DNA of 64,000 nucleotides from Polytrichum commune (taxonomy: Eukaryota; Streptophyta; Polytrichopsida; Polytrichales; Polytrichaceae): the NCBI GenBank assembly GCA_950295325.1, contig OX485806.1, positions 27,716,001 to 27,780,000 of the forward strand. The letters are read 5' to 3'. Shown here one piece after another: positions 10,890 to 24,800 of the stretch (positions are counted from its first letter, which is position 1; every line of letters starts with the position of its first letter). The notes under the pieces were generated by a model. The model was not told the origin of the DNA. It did not search any database and saw nothing but the letters and a program-made list of their open reading frames with translations. Both the position numbers and the translations under genes were made by a program.

Positions 10890-12392
10890 GGGTTGGTTTA
10901 CATGGGGTCCAAGTCCCAAGTCCCGGTCATGTTAGCAAGTCCCATCATGGAGGCAAGTCCCAACTTTTGAGCCTCAAGACACCATTAAAATATGGTTAAT
11001 TATCATTAAATATTGTTCTTAATTATTTTATGCAAAAATATTTGTGGGGCTTTTGTTTGGGAGTTTGGTCTAGCTTTTTGCCTGACCCAACTCTCAACAT
11101 AAGTCCCAAGCCTCACCTCCAAAAAGTGTTGCCATGTAGGCATCTATGTCATACTTGGGACTTAGGACTAGGGCTCGGGTGGGGCGCTTTGTGCGTTTTA
11201 CAAACAATGTGCAACATAATATAGGGAGGGTTAGATTCATTTGAAATAAAAAAATTATAAAGGTATTCCAATTGAAGGGTCCATCAAAACTAGACAATCA
11301 CAATACAAGTAATGTAGATAGGGATAAAATGTGGGCCATGATGTTTTAGTAGAATTGATATAGGGGTTAAAATTTAGGATCCCAAGGTTTATGTTTTGTA
11401 TGATGTGTTTGTAAGCATGTTGCACATTGGGTGGATGATAAATGCATTCGACGTATGTGGAAAAACATGTTTGTTGTGTTCTGTAATATGATCCTCAAGC
11501 ACAAGTTTTATGGAATGGGTTGTATTGAACCATGATTACAATAGTTTGCATGGACATAGTTTTTGTATGTATGCAATGATATGTATGGACATATATTATT
11601 TAAAAGGAATATAAACTACGATAAATTGCATTGACACGAGAAATATAAGTAATGGTAGGGTGCAAACAAATGGGTCATTTTAGAGAATTCAATAATTATA
11701 GGGAACCTTTAATTCATGCCTTGGAAGTATATAGCCCCTAAACAAATACCCTCCACCACACGTGGTGCATAAAATCCTATAGAGTGCCCCACTTGTGGAC
11801 TAGGGAGTCCTTGTGAAGTGGTAAGTCCCAACTTCCATGCTCTCAACAACTAAGATTGCACGGACTGACCTCAAGTGACTTGGGACTTTATGCCCACTTT
11901 ATACTTAAGGTTGGATTGAGGGCCAACCCCAAACTCAAAAAAATTGGCCTGACATGATCACTAAATTCCATCAACTCCGGCCCAAGGGCTTTATACTAAG
12001 GTTGGGCCCAAACACTCACTCATCCCATCTGGTGTCCTAGGTGGCACAATTTTGGCGCCAAACCTTCGCGCCAGCTTGAAAAAATTGAAATGAGCTTTTC
12101 ATGGGCCCAAACTCTCAACATGGCCATATTGGGCTCATCCGTTGGATATTGAACATTGCTACCGATGGTCCATGAAAGGTTAATTCTCTTCACTACACTT
12201 TCCCCTTGAGAACATTGGGACCTAAACTTGGGCCTCTTCACTTTTACATGTGACAAGGTAGGACCCGAAAAAAGTTGATAAAGTTGGGCTAGATTGAGGG
12301 TTTAATGCTCTTGAATCGGTCCGGTGCTCAACCCGACCCCACGCCGTGTATAAAGTGGGCCTTAGGACTCGGTACCCCATGCAAACCGGCCC
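10890..12392. mobile_element. Foldback element with GGTTTRCATGGGGT ends, carrying a nested element
   Basis: The left end GGGTTGGTTTACATGGGGT matches the complement of the right end (ACCCCATGCAAACCGGCCC). The next inward bases, CCAAGTCC and GGACTCGG, also pair. No transposase ORF is visible. The 8-bp-TSD element at 11174-11797 sits inside. Both ends resemble the Harbinger-like ends at 10439 and 21291, so this is probably a larger non-autonomous member of that group. The target duplication is imperfect. Confidence 0.55.
11174..11797. mobile_element. G-rich-TIR transposon copy 1 (8-bp target duplication)
   Basis: Flanked by GACTAGGG at 11166-11173 and 11798-11805 (a ninth G also matches). The ends CTCGGGTGGGGCGCT and the complement of AGTGCCCCACTTGTG form an imperfect TIR, followed inward by TGCGTTTTA / TAAAATCC. 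The interior shares long stretches with the copy at 60697-61258 (for example AAATGTGGGCCAT, and GGGTGCAAACAAATGGG near 11668). No ORF. Confidence 0.75.
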
Positions 12393-12890
12393 TAAATATC
12401 ATAAATGATGTAAGTAGATGCACCTATTCCCGATCAAGACCCCATCTGCAATCTATAGGGAAGTGGAATTTTGATCAGGCTGGAACCAATAGTGCCATGA
12501 CACATGTCCTAGTTTTGAGTGTTGAAGTGAGGGTGAATGAGCAGTTATAACAAACTCTAGACATTGGTAATACCTTCGGACCAACTTTTGGCTTCAAAAT
12601 TTTACAGTAATTTCAGTTTAAGGAATGAAATTATCAAAAAAATTGCAGTTCTCCTTTTTTCTATCTTCCTAAGCGGGAACATTTTGCACTGCCTTATACT
12701 TCTCCAAATGTGGCACAAAATCTCTTAAGTGATCGGTTATAGGCACCTCTACTCTAAATGGTGGTTTCTATCTATCATATAGGTACGTACCACATACTCA
12801 ACTCCGAAATCAACATGTTTGGTAGAAAAATTAGTCAAGAAATCTATGAGTACTGCCAAAGGCTTCCTCTCAAAAAGTGGTGTGCTTTTA
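12393..12890. other. Intergenic DNA upstream of the CBSX gene
   Basis: No gene or clear repeat is visible. A frame at 12305-12550 is open but lies mostly in the element end and lacks coding character. Confidence 0.45.
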
Positions 12891-13269
12891 AGCAAGCCAG
12901 GTGGCCTGGCCGACCTACCCGGCCCTGCCACCCGGCCCGGCCCGTCCCCTAGCTCACCCCACCCGGCCCGTCCTCATATCATCATCTTCTTCTCTTCCCT
13001 TCTTAGCTTGTCAAACCTTCGCATCGCCTTTGCGTGTGCAAGAATCTGCTCAACCTTTCCAAACTCGTGACCGATCCTGCTCCTTACGAATCCCTAATTC
13101 CACTACTCATTCTCTCACATACTCTCTCGCACACCACCCGCACATCGCATTTCCTCACACAAATTCCTCCTGGGTTTAACTTATCCAGGGAGCGAGGGAG
13201 TAATTAATCTTTTCCTTCTCTTTCTTCACTCACTCAAGAAGAAAGGGAATTTAATTTTAGGCGGTGGAG
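12891..13269 (+). promoter_or_regulatory. GC-rich proximal promoter and 5' leader of the CBSX gene
   Basis: A block rich in CCCGGCC (about 12905-12970) is followed by a pyrimidine-rich stretch (TCTTCTTCTCTTCCC, ACTCTCTCGC) up to the ATG at 13270. CT-rich leaders are common in plant housekeeping genes. No confident TATA box was found, and the transcription start cannot be fixed from sequence. Confidence 0.4.
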
Positions 13270-16200
13270 ATGGCGGCTCTGCTGCTGGACGCTGGGGTTT
13301 TGCACATCCAGTGCCCGGCTGCGTGCAGAGCGAAGGGCTCGTTGCCTTCGTCTTCGTCTCCCTCTTGTTCTTCGCAGGCTGGTCCTGCTGCCCTGCTGGC
13401 CAATATGGAGAGGAATAAGAGGAATGGTGGTGCCCTCGTGATGTTGATGAGTGGTGGAGGAGCCAATTCGGAGAGTTTGAGGTGGTCGAGTGCGAGATTG
13501 TGTGTGCCGTTGCGGGGAAGCACGGTGAGGGTGCCGAGGAGCACGGTGGCGGAGAATGCTACGCCGGTATGTATGCCCATGTTTTCATTTTTAGTTTTGT
13601 GGGTTTTTTGTTTTTGCATGCTTGGTTCAAATGACACCTATGGTTTTTTGGGTTTTGGATTCCACAATTTTTTGCAAGCTGGAGTGGGGTAATTTGGTGG
13701 TAGAGTGAGGATAACGTCCGACAATTCCCTTGACCATATTTTCCACAATGTCTGTACTCAACGCTCAAATAATTGATGATGAAAATAATTGAAAGTGGGT
13801 TAATCACAGTTCCTCCCACATGGTTTCTGTTTGCCTGCATCTCTGCTTCATGCTTGCTTCAAACGACACCTACGTTTTTTTTTTGGGTTTATGGATACCG
13901 CGACGTTTTGGCAAGCTGGAGTGGAGTAATTTGGTGTTAGAGTGAGCATAACGCCCAACAATCCCCTTGGTCAGATTTTCGACATTGGAGTTTTTCTCTC
14001 TCTTTTCCAATAATTGATCCTGAAAGTGGGTGAGATTAGCTGGGAGTAGGAACAATAGGATATTAGAGTTGGCTTAACCACAGTTCGTCTGACTCGGCCC
14101 CGAATGCTCATCTAATTTTCAGTGAGGTCCTTTTGTGAAGATTTTAGCACTTGTATAGCTGGGTTGTTAGCAATTTGTATGAGTGAATAGGCCAGCGTGC
14201 TTTGAGTAGAACATCAGCAGCCGCTGGCTTCACCTTAATTTCATCAGGAAAACCAGCCAAGATTTAGAACAACCATCTGAATCTGTGAGGTTCAACATGT
14301 GAAAGTACCAGCATTGCATTTTCAGTTAAGCGCCCTGTGGAATCTGTCTGTTTGGAGTATGATTATTTCCTGTGAATCGTTTGATGTGCAGCAAAGGCAA
14401 GAGTCTTTCACAGTGGGCGATTATATGACTCCTCGGGATGAATTATTTGTAGCGACCGTAAACACCACAATTGATGAAGGTGGGCATTGTTAGAATTGTG
14501 TTTCTTGTGTCCTGAGATTGGAATTATCTGTAGTTCACGTATCACATTCGTTTTGGCAACGTTCATCATACATTTTATGATGTAGCAGGGTTGCAGATTT
14601 TGAGCATTTTCTCTATGTGACTCTGAAAGCCTTTTCTTTTGACAACTAATGGAGTGAGCAGGATGTAATGAGAAATTCAGTATGCAGTAAGGTGTCAAGG
14701 TTTGATTGTTGCAGAACAGCCTTCAATGATCACAGAATAACTGTTGAATTCTACCAAACTGAATCATTCTAGCTGTGATCGTCATACTACTTTCTGTTAC
14801 AAATACTGAAGGTTGCTAATTATCACATTCGCCTGGAATGAGGTCAATGTTTTTGACTGTTCAATGTTTTGAAACAGCTTTGGAGGTCCTTGTGGAGAAG
14901 CGGATTACAGGAATGCCTGTAGTAGATGATTCGGGAAATTTAGTAAGTGAACCACTTGCCAATTTCTAGTTTACCTTGTCTTTGGTCACATTGCTATACA
15001 TAACAGTCTATGGTTCGTATGTGAAATTTTATAGGAGAATTGATGAAAGATAAACACTTAGACCTTGAATTCTTGAGTAGAAAAGGATGTTAACTCAATG
15101 CATTCGTGCCTCAAGAGTAAACAATAGTTTGTTGATGAAAGGAATTCTTAAGTTGTTTACTTTCAGTGTGAATAGGAGATGCACTTTGGAAGCTCTCTCA
15201 TTGCTTAATATTATGATTTTCATCTGATAAACAATTGTGAGACATATCCTCTTCTATGTACTTATCATGGACTGTGAGATTTTCAGGAGAATTATTTCAC
15301 ATTCTGGTGTTTCTGGATACTTCATTTAGAGTTTCAATTCCTTTTTGTCCAAATAAGAGTTGTTTCACATTCAGAGTTCAGTTCCTTTTTGTTCATATAA
15401 CAAGTGTTTTATGTATTTCATTGTAGGTGGGGGTTGTCTCAGATTATGATTTGTTGGCACTTGATTCAATATCAGGTGAGGTTGCTCATCTAATTGTGTT
15501 TGTTCTCCTTTACTGCCCCAATATCCTCATTTATTTTTCCAACTCCACAATTGACTTATTCCAAGCTAGGTCCTTCCCCAAACTGAACACTTACAGTTGA
15601 CATTGATTTCTTTGAAGTCTGATTGAGCTTGTTATTGTAGTTGAGATTGACAAGATGTGTATGATGGATTGCAGGGAAGAGATCAGCGGAAACTAGTTTA
15701 TTTCCAGAGGCAGGCAGGACTTGGAAAGTAAGTTGTCAAGTTGCTTTTGTTGCTTCTCCGGTGTAAGTGTCAATTTCTTTTTTGTACACTTGCTCATCAT
15801 TGTAAGTGTCTCATGTTGTATGTGACTTAGCTCAACCCTGAAAGGTGCCAGTATCTTTTAATGGCCTATGTGAGAGTTGTACGAGCCTCCAACAAGTATC
15901 AAACTCAAATTTTATTTGGGTCTATGAGACTGAAACTATATTTAACTCAACCCATCAAGAGGAAGTGAAAATACAGTACTATCTAACAATGGAGATCGAA
16001 TGCATGTGAATTGATTTTGGATCTAGGCCTTTTGTACAATGTCCAAATCTTCTTATACAATCTTTTCCAATTGGAAGAATGCAAGTTGTAAATGGGTTAA
16101 ATTCATATGGGGCCACTTTCAATATGCTCAGCTAAAGCACCTCCTTATAATGTCTTAAGGCTCAAAATGGTAAAAATGGTCTATCTAATGAGCGTGGTAG

Positions 16201-17753
16201 TGCATATACATCTGCTCCAACTATTGGAGTGATGAAGGGAGTTTGAGAAGGTGATTGCTTTGCAAGTGTCAGAGGGTTAAGACTTTGCCTTGTCATGTCT
16301 AATCTAGGTGGAACTGTTTACGATGGCCACATATAAGGAATCAATTGTGACCTACATGGTGCTGAGGGTGTGTTGTACTTTTACTGCTTGTTTTTGCCTG
16401 ACAAGATGCAAGAGAGTGTGTTAGACTAATGCAAAGTTTATATTTACCAGGCCTTCAAAGAAATCCAAAAACTACTGATTAAAACCAATGGAAAGACAGT
16501 TGGAGATGTGATGACCCCATCACCACTTGTTGTGCGAGAGCGGACCAACCTTGAAGATGCAGCAAGGTTTACCTTTATCCCATTTCCCAATATGATAGTT
16601 TGTGTACGTTGTTATACTGTCCATTTAATTTATTCTTGGCATGATATACTTTTAGGCCAATTTATGATTAATCTGCTATAATGGTACTTTAGGGGAGTGA
16701 TAGGAGATACTTTATTAAACAGGTAAGATAAATGTGCAGTATCTGTCGTTCTATTTATTTGATTAGTTTTTGAACCTTTAGGTGAACCTAACTAAGTTTA
16801 TTTTACAGTGTCTTATATTAAGTAGGCCATTGGTTATTGAAAATGGTATCTGTACAAGAAAATGTACAGTTCTATATAAATTACCGTATTCTGGCTGTGG
16901 CTTTTCTCAATAGAGTCAGCAATCTTTGTTTGTACTTACATGTGGCTTGTGTTGGATGGTTCAATTAGGGTGCTTCTGGATACCAAGTTCAGGCGCTTGC
17001 CTGTTGTTGATGTTTCTGGAAAACTGGTGAGTATATCTATGATGGTTAAATAGCTGATTTTAGCCTGTTGGTAGTGAACCATTTTTCAAATTATCTTGCC
17101 TTTGAAATCTTATCTCATTAGGATATTAATCCTCAAGAACCAAGGGGCTCAATTTACACCCCATACACACATTGTCTACAAGCCTTATTATTTGTTTCTT
17201 TAGTTTGTATGGGCATGAAGCTGTATTTAGTGCACTATCTTATGCAAAGAAGAAAGTAAAAAATTACCCATATGCAACATTGATGGTTAATACACTAAGT
17301 ATGTATTTACATCTATAGGCACTTCAGTTGAGTACCTGAACTATAATCTTCAATAACATTAAGGTATTCAACAAATTAATAAAAGTGCACTTGATGAATG
17401 AGTTAATTTTAGATTGGGTCCCTTTTCATACTATTAGCTTAAAATGGAAGTATGTAGCTCAAACACACTTTTTTCTGCATGGAGAGGTGAACAGAAGTTT
17501 AGGTATTATTGAAAGGTCAGAAGCAATATATATTGAGATAAGTTCATGTTTTGATGGTTGTCAGTCATCTTTACACAGATGTATTATGTCAATTGTTGCT
17601 TCCTTGCATATGTGGTTTAGGGAATAACATGACCCAGTGATATAACTTTCTTCGCTTGCTCTTTGTCAGGTAGGACTATTAACAAGGGGTAACGTTGTAA
17701 GGGCTGCACTTCATATGAAACGAATTGCCGAGGAATTTGGGGAAGATACTTAG
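13270..17753 (+). CDS. CBSX: CBSX-type paired CBS-domain protein, predicted chloroplast-targeted (8 exons)
   Basis: Predicted exons: 13270-13566, 14392-14479, 14878-14942, 15427-15475, 15675-15727, 16451-16566, 16969-17026 and 17670-17753. All introns are GT-AG and all phases join, giving 269 residues. Residues 1 to about 95 are rich in Ala, Ser and Arg with few acidic residues, like a chloroplast transit peptide. Two CBS motifs follow: YMTPRDELFVAT...ITGMPVVDDSGNLVGVVSDYDLL (about 110-160), and VGDVMTPSPLVV...RRLPVVDVSGKLVGLLTRGNVV (about 201-252). Arabidopsis CBSX1 and CBSX2 have the same layout in about 236 residues; they bind adenosine ligands and modulate chloroplast thioredoxins. The ATG at 13270 follows an in-frame GTG and is the natural start. 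Exon 1 beyond the transit region is not conserved, so its exact donor is slightly less certain. Plastid targeting and thioredoxin control are inferred from the family. Confidence 0.92.
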
Positions 17754-18300
17754 GTGCCCCACATTTAAAAAAGAGTCGATCTCTGCCCTCGTTATATGCA
17801 AGGTTGTTGGATCTTGCCAATGAGATGTTTTGTGACACCAAATGCTAGAGCCCAAAATCATTTTTTAGATAGTGTGCCTATACAACTGGGTTATCCAGGC
17901 GGACCAGGATTATTAGAAATCATGACAAGCACATGTGGAAGTTGTAGACTTTCACTAATTGGCTCCGTCTTAGCAGGGGAATAGAAGAAAGTTCATCAGA
18001 TAGTGCCTGCTATGGATATTTAGTTGAAGTCCTAGTTACATTCAAGATTACTTGGCAGCTGAGATGTTGAGAAGTAGGCTGTTCTATGCTGGAAAATTTG
18101 ACCTCTTTACATTCATACAGATTCTGCTCAAAGCCATTGGCTGTATTGAATTGTGGCCTCTTGATGCACAAATTTGGGAGTCGTAAAATTTATCAAGCCC
18201 ATGAATACGAAGTTGTGTTTATGAACTAGGATGTAGGAATCTATTGTCTCAGTATGTTAGTATTTTTTTTGTTATGATATTTATTTACAAGGGATAAGGA
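17754..18300 (+). other. Probable 3' untranslated region of the CBSX gene
   Basis: The sequence after the stop codon has no ORF and becomes T-rich near 18250-18290. No canonical AATAAA is obvious close to the stop, so the polyadenylation site is not assigned. Confidence 0.35.
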
Positions 18301-21290
18301 GGCGACGGTGGTGGTGGTGGTGGGTTGATCATCACCAGAAAGGTACTGAGGCCTTAACGGGCCCTTAAGAAACTTTTCGTATTTCAGGTAGCTTGGATTT
18401 TTTTTTTGAACATCCAAAGATTAGCGAATCTATAGAGCCTACAAAAAAATAATTATATGCAACCAAGAGAAGTTCTCAAAGTCGTCTTCAGGAATGAGCA
18501 TTTCACTGTCAACAAGGGTGGTATATTGTTGTGGGATTGTTAAGTGAGAATCACCACAAAATCAGGTTTTGCAGGTGAGGATCATCTATTAAATGTAGGT
18601 GTTTTCCCTCTTTTGTGGATCACTTCTTACACCATCTCGTTGAGCGGGGATCCCCAATTAGTCAAAGTGGTGCTATTTTAAAATTAAAGCCGCATATGAT
18701 TAATTGATTTTAACAATGACTTACTCCATGGTCCAATTGCACTCACTTGTTGACAACTTAAGGATTAAAATTAGGTGTCACCAAAAGGAAGATGACACTT
18801 TAAGGCCTTGGTACCTTAGTTGCAATGTGCATTTCAAAACATTGTTTCAAAAATGAATGAAAAAAAGTTAGAGTATATTACAAGTTCTAGGATTATAATG
18901 CATCACTTGTATAAAACCCTAACAAGGCTAAAGCGTGGTTTTTGCGAGAATAAGCATGAGGGTGTGCATAACTATCAAATTCTTGTGAACTAGAAGCAAT
19001 TAAATCATCTAAACTACTCAAATGGTCATCATGACTACCACTTTTGAAATTATCATCATACGTGTTGCTTTCCAAATTGCATGTTTCAAAAAAGGTTTTG
19101 GCTTTAAGTAGAATTTTCTTGAAGTTGAAATTCAATTGTTGAAGCCACAACCACACCCACACCCACAACCACGATGAAACCATAAACCCTAAACCTAGAC
19201 TTTTGTTTTGAAATACCATTTGAAACGAACTTTTGTTTGTTTGTTTTGAAACGGATAGAAACATGATTCATTGCAATTATGAACATGACACATGTCCAAC
19301 TACTTTTTCAAAGAAAAGGACCACATGCCAAAAACTTTCTCAAAACAAACTTGTGATAAAAAAAAGGAAACAAATGTGGAAAGGTGGGCATGGGTGGGGT
19401 AAACTAGGGGGAGGTGGTAGGCTGGTATTAAGGTAGCGGCATGACATGGGCAATTGGACAAAGTTGGATAATCTAATTAATAAAAAAAAAATTGTTTTAA
19501 AAAAAATGGGGCATGGTGGCGGGTTGTGGGGGGCTCATGAGCATGAGCATGGGCTTATGGTTAAATGGGTGTGTGGGGACCATGGTTGGGTTTATCTGGG
19601 ATATTAATTTATATGCACAGGTGCAATAGGTGGGGACAATGCGGGTGCAAGCTATCTTTTATACAACAGACAACATGGTGGTGGTGACCATCATCCCGTT
19701 GTTCCCCATCATTACCCACAATTTTGGAGATGTAGGAGGATTGTGTTAAAGTGATGTGTCATATGCCCAAGTGGAAAGGACCAAGATTACATGGACCCAT
19801 ATTGGTATGTCACATGTAGACAAATATTTGCGTTATTAGAAGAAACAACCATAGAGTTGTAGAACATACCTTTGCCTCTCAAACTCATCCTAATAAATGA
19901 CAGGGCGGAGGGGTTTATCACACATGAGCATGTCTTCCATCCATCCATGATGAGCTAGAGGGAATTACTCCATATGAGCAAATCATTCACCTATTCAGTA
20001 GAAAGGCCTTGAAATAGTATGTGTGTAGGTTGAAGGTTACTTATTTAAAATAATTTGACACCAAAATGATTTTCAAAGATACCATACTATTATTAGGATA
20101 TGTGATGAGACACATTTAAAATAAATCAACCTTATAGGTGTAATTTTTTTAACATGTAGTTATGAGAGGTACACTTGCAGGCAAGAATTCCCTTTGGCCT
20201 TTCATGGATGATGGAAACTATCCACAAGCACCCTATCGGTAGGTTAGCTAACCACACATAGCTTGAGCTTGAGCCACTTTTGCTATTATAATATGTTGGA
20301 AATGAGGAATGTTTTGTTATGGATTTTCCTCTCTACAACTTCATTAGAAATAGGTTTCTTTCCTTGTTCCAAACTAATGGTTGGTACTTTCAAGTCTTTC
20401 TACCAAGATGAACATCGGGATTTGGGTTAATATTAGACGATATCTTAAATAGGCAATTGCTCTTTGTTACTCTTGGGCAATGACATTTTGAGCCCTAGTT
20501 TGATGTATTTCTAGTCCCATAAGTCTTTTGACTTCATGAACTTTAAGACTTCAATTCATTTCCTTGATTAGGTGTTGGTGAACAAGCCAAAATTCACCCA
20601 AAAAAAATTCATGTCAGAATGTATAAAAAATACATTGGTTCGAGCCAAACCCACTTTTAGCGACTATAGAATCATCAGGCACAAGTGTGTTGAGACAAGC
20701 TGTTAATTTAGATAGTGACTAGTGGTCATTTTTCATGTTCTAGAAGTTGTGAATGCATTAGAGTTATCCGTAGAGTTTCTCAAAGAGGGACAAAATCATG
20801 GGTTTGATTCTTTTTTGAGAAAACTTTCTATAAAGAGCTCGCTAACACATCATGTTTTGGAACTGATTTTTTAGATTGTGTGCAAACTTTGGGACGTCTT
20901 CTTTTCACCTCTCAAATTTTGAGAGAATTTGAGGATCTAAAGAAGGGTAGTGGGCATGGGACCCATTGTCCTAAATCCCGGATCAACTTATGCAAGGCTG
21001 GCTTGGCCCACCCATCCTTGTAAGACAAACTCCTTTTGGATGATAATTTAAGCATTAAGAAAACTTGGGTAACTTTGTGATGATTCTCATACACTCACAG
21101 TTTGGGACCAAGTAAACCCATGGTTTCATCCACTTTACTCTACGAATAACTGTATTGTAGAAATGTGTGTGTCCATGGACGCATTACTTATCTTATGGGT
21201 CCAACCCATAAACGGGCCGATCCCCGGACGGGTAATTGAGGGTGAGATGCAGGGGTCAATACCTACTCAAAATGAAGAAGTATAATCTTA
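18301..21290. other. Gene-poor intergenic DNA
   Basis: No gene is supported. A GGT microsatellite lies at about 18304-18325. A CA-rich tract at about 19144-19172 (complement GGTTGTGGGTGTGGGTG) creates a long minus-strand frame at 18893-19264 that I do not accept as coding. GT-rich low-complexity sequence is seen at 19380-19560. A segment around 20885-20940 (CCTCTCAAATTTTGAGAG) recurs inverted near 24240-24310. Confidence 0.45.
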
Positions 21291-21850
21291 GGGCCGGTTT
21301 ACACCATGGACCACGGAAGATGGCATTTTTCCATTGTCCGACTTGATAGTCCAACCTTCATGGTCCCATTTCTTAAAAAAATCAATTTACAAAGCCTTTG
21401 GGCCTCTCACTAGGTATAAATCAAATGTGGACCAAGATAAATGACCATGCACCAAAAAGTGAATGTGCTCATTTTTTTTAATATATGCCCAAAAAGGGCA
21501 GTTTTGAAAAAAATTCAAGTTTGACCATTCTCTTGTTTTCTCTTGTCTTCATCTTCTCTTCCCCAAGACAAATTTCATTAAAATTTCATTATAGTAATAT
21601 TTCTTTGCCATACGCCCTTGTTTTTTTCTACTAGAGGCACCTCATTTGCCTCTCCCACCGCAAAACCCGTTGGACCATGTCACTGGACAATGTAGACCTT
21701 AAAATACGTCTTTTGGGACCTCTCACTCCATGGTCACTCTGACATTTTCCCCTTGGTGTAAACATAAATGGTCCCAAGCCGAGGTCAACAACCAATCACA
21801 AATTTTACAAGGCCTTGGGACTACTTTGTGGTGCATGGTGTAAACATCCC
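21291..21850. mobile_element. MITE with GGTTTACACCATG ends, 560 bp
   Basis: The left end GGGCCGGTTTACACCATG and the complement of the right end (CATGGTGTAAACATCCC) form a TIR of about 24 bp including an ACCAC extension. TTA precedes the left end, but ATC follows the right end, so the target duplication is lost or mutated. The GGGCCGGTT start links it to the Harbinger-like ends at 10439 and 12392. No ORF. Confidence 0.65.
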
Positions 21851-24800
21851 ATCGTATTGTCTGTGAGCTTCTCCTTTTGCTTTGACTCAATACAACACAA
21901 CCAATTGTCGCACCACCTCTTTAACTTTCTCAATCTAATAATTTAGCACTTCCTTTTCAAGGAGGAGGCTTATAGACCTTTCCCGAAATGCCGGCCTCTA
22001 AGGCGGCCGCGTCACTTTCTAGGGTTAGGGTTTCGTTATTTTAATCTTCATGTTGTCCCACTGTTGTGTTACTCATTGGTTGAGATTCTTTTGCAAAAAA
22101 AATTATGATTGCAATCAGTAATTTTTTTCTTGTGCATCAGAAGAAACGAGACTTTCTGGAACTGAAATCAATTTGAGTAGAAGCTTCTTTGTTTCGGTTC
22201 TTTTTTTGTGCGACTGGAATGAAGAAAGTGCCTGGATTTGCAGGAGGTGAGAGAGGTTGAATACATTGGAGTCACATGACGCATTTCAAGCATCAATCTG
22301 TCACCATGTTCACAAAAACTAACTTCTATGGTCTCCGGATGTGTAACTTGCCTTCGAAGACTCTCTAGAGTCATTTAGTGCCACCATTGTGTGGATTACT
22401 GCAATCCGGTGGATTTAATGTCATATTCGTTTGTCAATTTTGTGACATTCTTAGTTTCCACTGAGAGAAAGTGTCATATTTGTGACACTATTGTGCTCAA
22501 TAAGTTGACAAAAACGCACTCAAAATGCATTAGTGCGTGTTTCTTCAGGAGATGAGATAGATGTTCACAATTGTGAGGTTGTGTGAATTGGGTTTCAAGT
22601 GCAGGATGTTCTCAAGGTATGTTGGTGAGAGCAGGAAATTGTGGTGTAGCCATGGTCATTCCATCATAACTGGCTAGCTTATCTCATCTGATGAATGGGG
22701 AGATTCAAGCGCTAGTTACAGATGAACCGCTTGAGTTTGAGAAATAACCGGTTGAAGTTCAAGACTTCAGGATAATTGCCGATCGTTTTAGAGGAATCTA
22801 GAGAATACACCTAAAATGAACAAAGAGAAACTGAACGACGTCGACATGTAACTGGTTGGGACTTGGAAACACTAGGATCTCAACTGATTAAGGTACGTGG
22901 GTGTTATTTGGTCTAGTTTTCATGTTCTTCAACTTCTCCAAAACTCGTGTTGCAATAGCAAATCTACGATGACACATCTGCAAAAACCGGCTTGAAAATC
23001 GGACCTCCCTTGATTTAGTTATGGTTATCAAAGGTGCATGTTTGCTGATTTCTTAATAGGATACATAAGTCCTCACAACTGTGTTCACTATTGAGTGAAG
23101 AGTAGTAATTAATATTTGAAGACGTAATCTGTTCTCTTTTAAACGTGTTATTTTAGGGTAGCTTGGATGTTGTGACTCTTAACCGGGGCTTGTGTACATA
23201 ATTAAGCCATTATGAGGATTAGAATTCCATAGGAGCATTATATTTGATGATGGGTATTGGAGGATAACCTTTTGGTGGTTTCAACTATGTGCACGCCCCT
23301 TCATTTCAATGGCAAGTTACTACACTAAATATTGTATTTAGGGTTAGTTTCCATGTAGGCCGCTCGTCCACCGCATTCTAGTGGAAACTTAACCTTCAGT
23401 GTTACCAATTCTATTTGTCTTGCTTACTACTAAATTTGTACATTTCCTTTGTAGTGTCACCAATACTGAATGTGAACCTAACATTATTTGTCATTCCTTG
23501 TAAACGTTTTTGAACATCGTAGATTCACAATGTTGTGATTATCGTCATTTTTTACTAAATTCATCCAATTTTCAATCATCCATAACAATATTTTATTACA
23601 TAAATGTTAAGGTGTAGATTATACCATACTTGTAAAGTTCCTAGGTATGCAACTCTCATATTATACGCAAGAGGCATCGGCATTAAAACGGTTTAGAGGC
23701 TGGTTTTTGTAAAATTTATTTAAAATTATATAAATATGAAAGGACCAAAAAGTTAGGTGAAGACCACATTAAATAAAATGAGATGTAGAAGAAATTGGGT
23801 TGCATATTTAGTAACAAAACAAACCTCCACAATGTATATCAAGAATTGAAACACCTATTTTTTAAACCTTGTAGAGCATCTAATTTTAAAAGATTCACAC
23901 GAGTAGTTGCCTCCAATCAAAATTAAAAGTCATTGTCAATCTTTTATAATAAAAATAAAAATAATTTTAAAATATTATTCAAAAGCCCAAAAATTTGGGT
24001 AGTTTTGCCTATGGTACCTATATTTTTAAAATCATATAGTGAGGTTTTTAATGCAATTATATGCTTCAAGGAATATTCATTTCCTATATATGATTGCATT
24101 TTTGGATTTTTTGTTAGAAGGACTACAAGAGTATCCTACATTAAAATAAATTATATAACTCGAGATTGGACTAATATGCATTATAAGCGGTTATAATCAG
24201 GGCCATATAATACGGGAGTTGCGTACCTGGGGTGCATACCCTCTTTTAGACCTTAGAGTTCTCTCAAAGTTTGAGAGGTGCAAAGAGGAGGTCCCAAAAG
24301 CTTCACCCAACTTTCAAAATGGGATCCGATAAGGTAGACAAACAAAAAACAGTGAATGACCACTATGGGTGCACTTGACTAGGAGTAGAACGATTCTTAT
24401 GTGGGCCCAAAATGGCTATTTGTAAAAGTGGTGCCCCCAAAAGGCTGCAATGATAGGCCGGATGGAGTGACTAGCCGAACATACAAGTCATGTTTCACAC
24501 CATTTGGGATCATTATTGGGTGCCATTGAGTTAACCATTTTGTGTGCATTCGTATGCAGAGTAAGATTTTTTGATGCTCAAATTCGAGAGACTCTATTGT
24601 ACAAGTAGGGGGTTTGACTTACTTGCATCTTCAGGAAAATGTCAGTCTTTATTTATAGGGGATAAAATCTTGAAACAAACTTGCATTCCTCATCATTTCC
24701 TCTACTCCATCTCTGAAAAATATTGCACAAATTTCAAGCCACACTATATATATAAGTCTATTATCCTCCAAAGCGGTTAATGTTGGGTGCATGGTTGTTA

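Noticed and set aside
17385-17861. Small ORFs around the last intron and last exon of the CBSX gene
   Set aside because: They lie in an intron with clean GT-AG borders, or antisense to the last exon.
18893-19264. 123-codon minus-strand ORF
   Set aside because: Low-complexity Trp/Val stretch from a CA/GT-rich tract, with no domain or splice support.
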